Position numbers and translations under genes: made by a program
Notes under the pieces: generated by a model
Told to the model about the DNA's origin: nothing
The model's database searches: none
The model's input: the letters and a program-made list of their open reading frames with translations, nothing else
Assembly (NCBI GenBank): GCA_021784205.1
Contig: JAJXTB010000010.1
Coordinates: forward strand, 1 to 42,590
Source of the DNA: Actinomycetes bacterium
Lineage (GTDB): Bacteria > Actinomycetota > Acidimicrobiia > Acidimicrobiales > RAAP-2
Reading direction: 5' to 3'
Length of the DNA: 42,590 bases
Shown here: in pieces, positions 15,594 to 21,929 of the stretch
How positions within the stretch are numbered: the first letter of the stretch is position 1
How the letters are laid out: each line of letters opens with the position of its first letter

Positions 15594-17882
15594 TCACAGG
15601 ATTGTCGCGGGCAGGGGTCCACCAGCGACTATGGCGAGGCGCCGGGTTGGGCGAGTCATGGCCACGTAGAGGGTCCGCAGCCCCCGGGGCGTGACCTGGC
15701 CGTCTGCCGACTCGCGACAGGCGATATCGCAGGGGTCCACCACGACGACCGCGTCGAATTCGAGGCCGTTTGAGCCCTCGGCGGCCAGTACCACCAGGTC
15801 AGCGCCCAGTCCCCGCGTCGACTCGTCGCGCGGGTCCACCGCGGCAAGACCCCCGGCGAGGAGGATGTCGATGATCTGCGGAACGCGCGCGGCAGCCGCG
15901 ATGACCGCGGTGCGCCCGGGGGCGACCGCTTCAACCTCGCGCCGGGTCGCCGCGACCAGGCGCTCAGCGAACTCTTCGGCGCCGACGCGCTCGACGATCG
16001 GCGACACCCCCGCGCGGCGCACCGGCCGGGGAACCTCGACCTCAGGTGCGGCAGCCGCCAGGGTGGGCGCGGCGAAGGTCAGCACCTCTTCGGGAGTGCG
16101 GTAGCTCACGGTCAGGTCCACGCGCGTGGGGCTGCGCCGCGGTTCGAGCATGGCTATGGTCGCGGCCCACGAGGCCGACGAGGAGGCAGTCGTGGCCTGG
16201 GCCATGTCACCGACGATCGTCATCGACCCCGTGAGGTCGCGTCGGCGAAGCACCCGTAGCTCCATCGGCGAGAGGTCCTGGGCCTCGTCGACGACGATGT
16301 GGCCGTAGGTGACGAACTCGGCCTCGTCGCGCTCGGCCGCGGCGGTGGCGGCGAGGCGGGCCGCTTCGCGCAGCGCGGCCGCGCGCACGTCGGCGCGGTA
16401 GCTGTCGAGGTCGATGCCGTCGAGGATCGTGGTCTCGGCCTTGGGCGGGCGCGGGCGCTTACGCGGCCCCAGCAGGACGCGGGCCTCGTCGATCAACGCG
16501 GCGTCGGCGGTCGTCCAAGCCACCTCCTCGAGCGAGGCCGAGCGCGCACGGTAGAGCATCTCGCACTCCTCGTCACTCAAAACGCCCTTGCCAGCCGCGC
16601 GCAGGAGAGCCGGCGCGCCGAAGAGGTCGTGGAGCAACTCCTGGCCCGAGAGGCGCGGCCAGATGCGCTGGACCAGCTCCTTGAAGGCCTGGGTCGCGCG
16701 AATCATGTCGGCCACGTCGTTGAGCGAGCTCTCGTCGCTCTCGTGCACGAAACGATCACGGTACGTCAGCGCCAGCCGATTGGCCAGTTCGCGCCCGACG
16801 GCGCTGCGGCGCTGGTTGTGATTACCGGGACGGCGCTTCGCCCGCTCGACGATCTCGCGGGTGTCGCGAGCGCGCACCGTGACGGTGACGCGTCCCACCA
16901 TCAGGTCGACGTCCTCGCGCAAAGGACGCTGGCGGGTTGCGAGAGCACGCTCGATCACGCGCACCATCCGCGCGTCGCCCTTCAAGCGCGCCACGTCGTC
17001 ACGGTCATGTCCACTCACCGTCACGTTCGTCACGAGCCCCGAGATCGTCGAGAGCGTCACGCCCGACTCACCCAGGGAGGGCAGTACGTTTTCGATGTAG
17101 TTGAGAAAGAGCGGATTCGGCCCAACGACCAGCACGCCTTGGCGTTCGAGGGTCGCGCGGTAGGTGTAGAGCAGATAGGCCGCGCGGTGCAGCGCGACGG
17201 CCGTCTTGCCCGTGCCCGGACCGCCCTGGACGAGGAGCATGCCGGCCAGCGGCGCGCGGATGATGCGGTCCTGCTCGCCCTGGATCGTCGAGACGATGTC
17301 GCCCATGCGCCCGGTGCGCGCACGACCCAGCGCCGCTAGCAACGCGCCGGGGCCGCCGAGGGCCAGCCCCCCCTCGACCAGTCCCTCCTCGGTGGCCTGT
17401 CGCTCCTCGCCCTCGGGCAGGTGCAGGTCGCCGTTCACGTCGGCGAAGTACTCGTCCTCGACGCCGGTGACGGTGCGCCCGCGGATCGCCACGTGGCGCC
17501 GTCGCACGAGATTGAGCGGCTCGACGCCGGTGGCCCGGTAGAAGGCTTCGGCGACCGGCGCGCGCCAGTCGATCACCAGCGGGTTGAGTTCAGCGTCCGA
17601 GACCGCGAGGCGCCCGACGTGAAAGGCCTCGCCGGCGTTGACCGCCGGGTCGTAGTCAATGCGTCCGAAGAAGAGGGGCTGGTCGCCGATGGCCAGCTGG
17701 TCGAGGCGCTGAAGGGCGGTGCCCATGACCACGTCGCGCTCGACGAGGTCGCCCGCGCCGCGCATGGTCGCCACGGCGGCGCTGTCGCGCAGGGATCGCG
17801 CCTCGTCACGCATGTGATCCAGGGCGCCCAGGGCGAGATCCAGGAAATCCTGCTCCTCGGCGATTTCACGCTCGTGCGCCAC
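15594..17882 (-). CDS. helD: HelD-type superfamily 1 helicase, RNA polymerase-associated
   Basis: About 762 residues. The N-terminal charged helical region (1-60) matches the coiled coil HelD inserts into the polymerase secondary channel. It is followed by FFGRID and VIDWRAPVAEAFY, which mark HelD. Helicase motifs: Walker A GGPGTGKT (220-227), VVDEAQD, VSYRTPEEV, GLEFDAVVVVDP and LYVAMTRP. HelD clears stalled RNA polymerase using ATP. Two starts compete. The GTG at 17882 has AGAGG at good spacing, while the GTG at 17888 would sit only a few bases from the predicted transcription start. I prefer 17882. Expression may be damage-induced (see the promoter entry). Confidence 0.93.
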   Translation of the reverse strand: MAHEREIAEEQDFLDLALGALDHMRDEARSLRDSAAVATMRGAGDLVERDVVMGTALQRLDQLAIGDQPLFFGRIDYDPAVNAGEAFHVGRLAVSDAELNPLVIDWRAPVAEAFYRATGVEPLNLVRRRHVAIRGRTVTGVEDEYFADVNGDLHLPEGEERQATEEGLVEGGLALGGPGALLAALGRARTGRMGDIVSTIQGEQDRIIRAPLAGMLLVQGGPGTGKTAVALHRAAYLLYTYRATLERQGVLVVGPNPLFLNYIENVLPSLGESGVTLSTISGLVTNVTVSGHDRDDVARLKGDARMVRVIERALATRQRPLREDVDLMVGRVTVTVRARDTREIVERAKRRPGNHNQRRSAVGRELANRLALTYRDRFVHESDESSLNDVADMIRATQAFKELVQRIWPRLSGQELLHDLFGAPALLRAAGKGVLSDEECEMLYRARSASLEEVAWTTADAALIDEARVLLGPRKRPRPPKAETTILDGIDLDSYRADVRAAALREAARLAATAAAERDEAEFVTYGHIVVDEAQDLSPMELRVLRRRDLTGSMTIVGDMAQATTASSSASWAATIAMLEPRRSPTRVDLTVSYRTPEEVLTFAAPTLAAAAPEVEVPRPVRRAGVSPIVERVGAEEFAERLVAATRREVEAVAPGRTAVIAAAARVPQIIDILLAGGLAAVDPRDESTRGLGADLVVLAAEGSNGLEFDAVVVVDPCDIACRESADGQVTPRGLRTLYVAMTRPTRRLAIVAGGPLPATIL

Positions 17883-17892
17883 CTTCACCTCT

Positions 17893-17922
17893 TTCGCGCG
17901 ACCTACAAATGGGGTCTGACAA
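17893..17922 (-). promoter_or_regulatory. helD promoter matching the RecA-independent damage motif (PafBC type)
   Basis: On the minus strand: TTGTCAGAC (17922 to 17914), exactly 8 bases, then TAGGTC (17905 to 17900). The mycobacterial RecA-NDp motif bound by PafBC is tTGTCRgtg-N8-TAnnnT. The core TTGTCAG and the 8-base spacing match; the two bases after the core and the last -10 base differ. The start point would fall near 17893, giving a leader of about 11 bases with AGAGG before the GTG at 17882. Confidence 0.5.
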
Positions 17923-17972
17923 GTCTAGAGGACGCGCTCACCCCTCACGCCAGAGCCGCTATCGGGCTCCCC

Positions 17973-17995
17973 TAGATTGGGAGCGACCAAAGGAG
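17973..17995 (+). promoter_or_regulatory. hemE -10 element and ribosome binding site
   Basis: TAGATT at 17973-17978 fits the TAnnnT -10 consensus. AAGGAG (17990-17995) precedes the GTG at 18000 with four intervening bases and decides that start. No clear -35. The region is shared with the divergent helD promoter. Confidence 0.45.
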
Positions 17996-17999
17996 AACG

Positions 18000-19034
18000 G
18001 TGGGCGAATCAGCATTTCTGCGGGCGTGTCGGGGCGAAAGCGTCGACCACGTCCCGGTCTGGTTCATGCGCCAGGCCGGCCGTTCGCTGCCCGAGTACCG
18101 GGCGCTGCGCGGCACGGGCTCGATCCTCCAGGCGATCGCCGACCCCGCCCTGGCCAGCGAGATCACCCTGCAGCCGGTGCGCCGCTACGGCGTCGACGCC
18201 GCGGTGCTCTTCTCGGACATCGTGGTGCCCTATCAAGCCATCGGATTCGGCGTCGACGTGGTCCCGGGGCGAGGACCCGTCATCGAGCGGCCGTTTCGCT
18301 GCGCGGCGGACCTCGCGCGTCTACGCGACCTCGAAGCTGGCGACGTGGCCCACATCACCGAGACGGTCACGCGTGCCGTCGCCGAGCTCGCGGCGAGCGA
18401 CACACCGTTGATCGGATTCGCCGGCGCGCCCTTTACGGTGGCGAGCTACCTCGTCGAAGGCGGGCCCACCCGGGTCTTCGGCGTGATCAAGACGCTCATG
18501 CACTCAGATCCCGCGCTCTTTGACGCGCTGCTCGATCGGCTAGTGGCGATCACGGTCGCCTTCTTACGCGCCCAGGTCGAACACGGCGCGCGCGCCCTGC
18601 AGCTCTTCGACTCCTGGGCGGGGTCTCTCACGCGCGACGAGTACCGACGCTTCGCGCTCGAGGCGACGACGCGCGTGCTCGAGGGGGTGAAGGACCTCAA
18701 CGTGCCGACCATCCTCTTCGGCGTCGGCACCGGCGAGCTGCTCGACCTCATGGCGAGCACCGGGCCCGACGTGATGGGCATCGACTGGCACGTCGACCTC
18801 GACGAGGGCCGCAAGCGGGTGGGCCGCCCGGTGCAGGGCAACCTCGATCCCGCGCGGTGCCTCGGCGGGGTGGACAACGCCCTCGCGGCCACGCGCGAGG
18901 TACTCGCGCGCGCGGGTCGCGACGCCGGGCACGTGTTCAACCTCGGTCACGGCGTCCTGCCCGAAACCGACCCCACGGTCCTCGAGGCCGTCGTGCGACT
19001 CGTCCACGACGAGGGACGCGCGGGTGTGCGATGA
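18000..19034 (+). CDS. hemE: Uroporphyrinogen III decarboxylase
   Basis: 344 residues, normal length. It removes four carboxyl groups from uroporphyrinogen III to give coproporphyrinogen III. Signatures: VWFMRQAGRSLPEYR near the N-terminus (substrate-binding Arg residues), LFSDIVVP with the catalytic Asp, GFAGAPFT and FNLGHGVLPETDP. The GTG start is fixed by AAGGAG. First of three overlapping heme genes; its stop overlaps the next start as ATGA. Confidence 0.97.
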   Translation: MGESAFLRACRGESVDHVPVWFMRQAGRSLPEYRALRGTGSILQAIADPALASEITLQPVRRYGVDAAVLFSDIVVPYQAIGFGVDVVPGRGPVIERPFRCAADLARLRDLEAGDVAHITETVTRAVAELAASDTPLIGFAGAPFTVASYLVEGGPTRVFGVIKTLMHSDPALFDALLDRLVAITVAFLRAQVEHGARALQLFDSWAGSLTRDEYRRFALEATTRVLEGVKDLNVPTILFGVGTGELLDLMASTGPDVMGIDWHVDLDEGRKRVGRPVQGNLDPARCLGGVDNALAATREVLARAGRDAGHVFNLGHGVLPETDPTVLEAVVRLVHDEGRAGVR

Positions 19035-19933
19035 CGATCGGTGTCCTCGTGATGGCCTACGGCACGCCCACGACGCGCGACGACGTCGAGCCCTACTACA
19101 CGCGTATTCGCCACGGCCGACCCCCCACCCCCGAGCTCTTGGCCGACCTCGTGCGCCGCTACGACGCTATCGGCGGCACATCACCCCTCGCCGAGCGCAC
19201 GGCGCTCCAGGTCGCGCGACTGGCCGCCACTCTCGACGCGCACCACCCCGGGAAGTACGTCGTGGTCTTTGGCTCGAAGTACGAGCCGCCCCTGCTCGAA
19301 GAGGCCGCGCGCGAGCTGGTCGAGCGCGGCGTCGAACGCGTCATCGGCCTGGTCCTGGCGCCGCACTCGTCGTCGATGTCAACCGACCAGTACATGGACC
19401 GCGCGCGTGCCGCCCTAGGCGAGGACGTCGACTTCACCGCGATCGGCGCGTGGTGGGACGCCGAGGGGTTCTGCGAACTGATCGGCGAGCGGGTGCTCGC
19501 GGCCCTGGCCACGATCCCCCCCGAGCGGCGCGAGACGACCGAGGTGGTCTTCTCGGCACACTCGCTGCCCGAAAAGATCCTCGAGACGGGCGACACCTAT
19601 CCCGACCAGCTCTCCGAGAGTGCGCGGCGAGCCGCCGACGCCGCCGGCCTCGCCCACCACGAGCTCGCCTGGCAGTCGGCGGGACGCACGGGTGACGTGT
19701 GGCTCGGGCCGGACATCCTGGTCGTGCTGGCCAATCTCGCCACGCGCGGCGTCACCGACGTGGTGTCGTGCCCCATCGGCTTCGTCGCCGATCACCTCGA
19801 GGTCCTCTACGACATCGACGTCGACGGCCAGCGCGTGGCGCACGAGGTGGGCGTCAACCTGGTGCGCACCGCGTCGCTTAACGACGACCCGGACTTCATC
19901 GACATCCTCGCGGTGGTTGTGGAGCAAGCGTGA
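19031..19933 (+). CDS. hemH: Ferrochelatase, probably coproporphyrin III ferrochelatase
   Basis: 300 residues. It inserts ferrous iron into the porphyrin. The catalytic His is in FSAHSLPEKI, and the acidic partner lies in GFVADHLEVLYDID. In actinobacteria the enzyme normally acts on coproporphyrin III (name cpfC) rather than protoporphyrin IX. That reading is inferred from the hemE-hemH-hemY order and lineage. No C-terminal membrane anchor. Start ATG at 19031 overlaps hemE; the stop overlaps the next start as GTGA. Confidence 0.95.
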   Translation: MTIGVLVMAYGTPTTRDDVEPYYTRIRHGRPPTPELLADLVRRYDAIGGTSPLAERTALQVARLAATLDAHHPGKYVVVFGSKYEPPLLEEAARELVERGVERVIGLVLAPHSSSMSTDQYMDRARAALGEDVDFTAIGAWWDAEGFCELIGERVLAALATIPPERRETTEVVFSAHSLPEKILETGDTYPDQLSESARRAADAAGLAHHELAWQSAGRTGDVWLGPDILVVLANLATRGVTDVVSCPIGFVADHLEVLYDIDVDGQRVAHEVGVNLVRTASLNDDPDFIDILAVVVEQA

Positions 19934-21354
19934 GCCGCTCGGTCGTCGTGATCGGCGGCGGGGTGGCGGGACTGGCTGCCGCCTGGGAGCTCTCCGGCGG
20001 CGCGGCGGGCCCCCATGACGCCACGCCGCGCGTCGAGATCATCGAGCCGGGCGACACGGTCGGTGGCACGCTCGCCGTCGCACCCTTCGCCGGTCGCACC
20101 ATCGACGTGGGCCCCGACGGCTTCCTCGCGCGCCGGCCCGAGGCAATCGAACTCATCACCGAGCTCGGCCTAGACAGCGAGCTCGTGCCAATCGGCGCGA
20201 GCGGGGCGAGCATCTACCTGCGCGGGGCGCTCCACGAGATCCCACTGGGACTCGCCCTTGGCGTGCCGACCTCGTACCAGGCGGTCGCCTCGATGGCCGG
20301 GCTCACCTGGCGCGCTCGCCTGGCCGCCAAGCGCGACCAGTGGTTCCCCGCGCGACTGACGGTGGGCGAGGACATCGCCATCGGCGAGATCGTGCGCACC
20401 AAGCTGGGACGCGAGCTCGCCTACCAGTTCATTGAGCCGATGGTCGGCGGCATCCAAGCCGGGCGAATCGACGAGCTCTCCGCAAGGAGCGTCTTTCCCG
20501 CCCTCTACGACGCGGCCCGCGCCGGCGGATCGCTGATGCGTGCCCTCGCCCAGCCCACGACAACGAGCGCGCCAGCGGCGAGCTCGCCACCCGGTCCCCT
20601 CTTCGCCACCCTGCGCGGCGGCATCGGATCGCTGCCCGGTCGTCTCGCCGAAGGACTCGTTGCGCGCGGAGTGACGATTCGCACCGCCACCCCGGTCGTG
20701 GCTCTACGCGCGACGCCCCGCGGTCCGCGTCGTTACGACGTCGACACCCCCGACACGACCACGGCCGCCGACGCCGTCGTTCTCGCCACGCCGGGCGCTG
20801 TCACTGGGTCCCTGGTGGGCACGCTCGATCCGGCCCTCGCCGCCCTCGGGGGCGTGCGCGGGGCGAGCACCGCGATGGTGACCCTCGCGGTGGCGCGCGA
20901 CGCGCTGCGACTCGACTTTCCCGGCACCGGCGTCCTCGTGCCCCTGGGTACGCCCTTTCACGGTGACACCATGCTCATCACCGCGGTCACGCTGCTCGAG
21001 CGCAAGTGGCCCTACCTCGTCCAGGGTGACGCGATCGTGCGCGTGCACGTAGGCCGCAGCGACGACACGCGCTTTCGCGCGCTCTCCGACGAGCTGCTCG
21101 TCGAGCGCGTGACGCGCGAGCTCGCGACGATCCTGGGCTCCTTCCCCACGCCGACCGAGGCCCTGGTGCGCCGCTTCGACGACGCGCTGCCCCAGTACCT
21201 CGTTGGCCACGGCTCCCTCGTCGCCGCGGCCAAGGCCGCCGCGGCTCCGCGACACCTGGCCCTGGCGGGCAACGCGTACGACGGCGTGGGCATTCCGGCG
21301 AGCATCGGCTCAGGTCGGCGTGCGGCCCGCGAGATCCTCGCGAGCCTCGACTAG
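19930..21354 (+). CDS. hemY: Coproporphyrinogen/protoporphyrinogen oxidase, HemY/CgoX type
   Basis: 474 residues. FAD Rossmann motif VVVIGGGVAGLAAAWEL at the N-terminus, IDVGPDGFLARRPE (GPDGF typical of HemY), FIEPMVGGIQAG and a C-terminal AGNAYDGVGIPASIGSG closing the flavin site. It oxidises a porphyrinogen by six electrons with oxygen, forming hydrogen peroxide. In this gene set the substrate is most likely coproporphyrinogen III (name cgoX). The final decarboxylase chdC/hemQ is not in the window. Confidence 0.95.
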   Translation: MSRSVVVIGGGVAGLAAAWELSGGAAGPHDATPRVEIIEPGDTVGGTLAVAPFAGRTIDVGPDGFLARRPEAIELITELGLDSELVPIGASGASIYLRGALHEIPLGLALGVPTSYQAVASMAGLTWRARLAAKRDQWFPARLTVGEDIAIGEIVRTKLGRELAYQFIEPMVGGIQAGRIDELSARSVFPALYDAARAGGSLMRALAQPTTTSAPAASSPPGPLFATLRGGIGSLPGRLAEGLVARGVTIRTATPVVALRATPRGPRRYDVDTPDTTTAADAVVLATPGAVTGSLVGTLDPALAALGGVRGASTAMVTLAVARDALRLDFPGTGVLVPLGTPFHGDTMLITAVTLLERKWPYLVQGDAIVRVHVGRSDDTRFRALSDELLVERVTRELATILGSFPTPTEALVRRFDDALPQYLVGHGSLVAAAKAAAAPRHLALAGNAYDGVGIPASIGSGRRAAREILASLD

Positions 21355-21356
21355 CA

Positions 21357-21372
21357 CGCCGCCAGCGCGGCG
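21357..21372. terminator. Short GC hairpin just after hemY
   Basis: CGCCGC-CAGC-GCGGCG is a perfect 6-base stem with a 4-base loop, starting two bases after the hemY stop and between two convergent genes. There is no T run. It may help end transcription but is weak. Confidence 0.3.
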
Positions 21373-21401
21373 CCTCGACATCGCAACACCATACGACACG
21401 G

Positions 21402-21887
21402 TCACTGGTAGTAGCCGGAGTGGATGTAGATGCACGGCACGCCCTCGGCGACGTACATCGCGTGGTTCTTGGGGTCGTCGTCGAGGGCCAGTCGCACGTC
21501 GAGGCCGTGGGCAGTGAGATCCCTCACCGCAGCCCGCTTGAAGTCGTCGACCCCCGAGTAGTCCCCGTACTCGCGCATGATCAGCAGGTCCCAGCGCAGC
21601 GAGTAGCGCTCCAGCCAGGCCAGAGTATGGGGACGCACCCGTCGGGGCCGGCCCGTCAACAAGACGATCGTCAGGTCCTCGTCGAGCAGTTCGAGAAGCC
21701 GTTCGATCTCGGCGATGACGGGATCGTCGCCGCAGGCGTCAAAGAAGCTGCGCCAGTCGCCCCAGTCGAGGTAGTGCTGGCGTCCAGCGGCGTCGGCCAG
21801 CACGCCGTCGATGTCAAAGATGACGGCCGGGCCGCGCCGCGCGCCGTCGCGCCAATACCAGTTCTCGCCGAGTTCGTCGTCAGTCAT
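21402..21887 (-). CDS. HAD-superfamily phosphatase-like protein
   Basis: 161 residues. The HAD nucleophile loop is VIFDIDGVLAD (Asp24, Asp26). VLLTGRP gives motif II Thr, a DDFKRAA stretch supplies the motif III Lys, and LALDDDPKN gives motif IV. The small size and DIDGV start resemble the phosphatase domain of polynucleotide kinases and related nucleotide phosphatases, but the substrate cannot be named. It is a single gene, convergent with hemY and divergent from the fusion protein. GGAGAG eight bases before the ATG at 21887 supports the start. Confidence 0.8.
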   Translation of the reverse strand: MTDDELGENWYWRDGARRGPAVIFDIDGVLADAAGRQHYLDWGDWRSFFDACGDDPVIAEIERLLELLDEDLTIVLLTGRPRRVRPHTLAWLERYSLRWDLLIMREYGDYSGVDDFKRAAVRDLTAHGLDVRLALDDDPKNHAMYVAEGVPCIYIHSGYYQ

Positions 21888-21929
21888 CAGCGGCTCTCCA
21901 CTCCAGCCACATCTGAGAGACTAGGCGCC

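Noticed and set aside
18857..19030. An upstream extension of ferrochelatase inside hemE
   Set aside because: The residues are Arg/Gly/Pro shadow sequence. The ATG at 19031 overlaps the hemE stop in the same way as the next pair.
21420..21929. An upstream extension of the fusion protein across the HAD gene
   Set aside because: This part is the shadow of the HAD gene on the other strand. The phosphoesterase motifs begin only after 21930.
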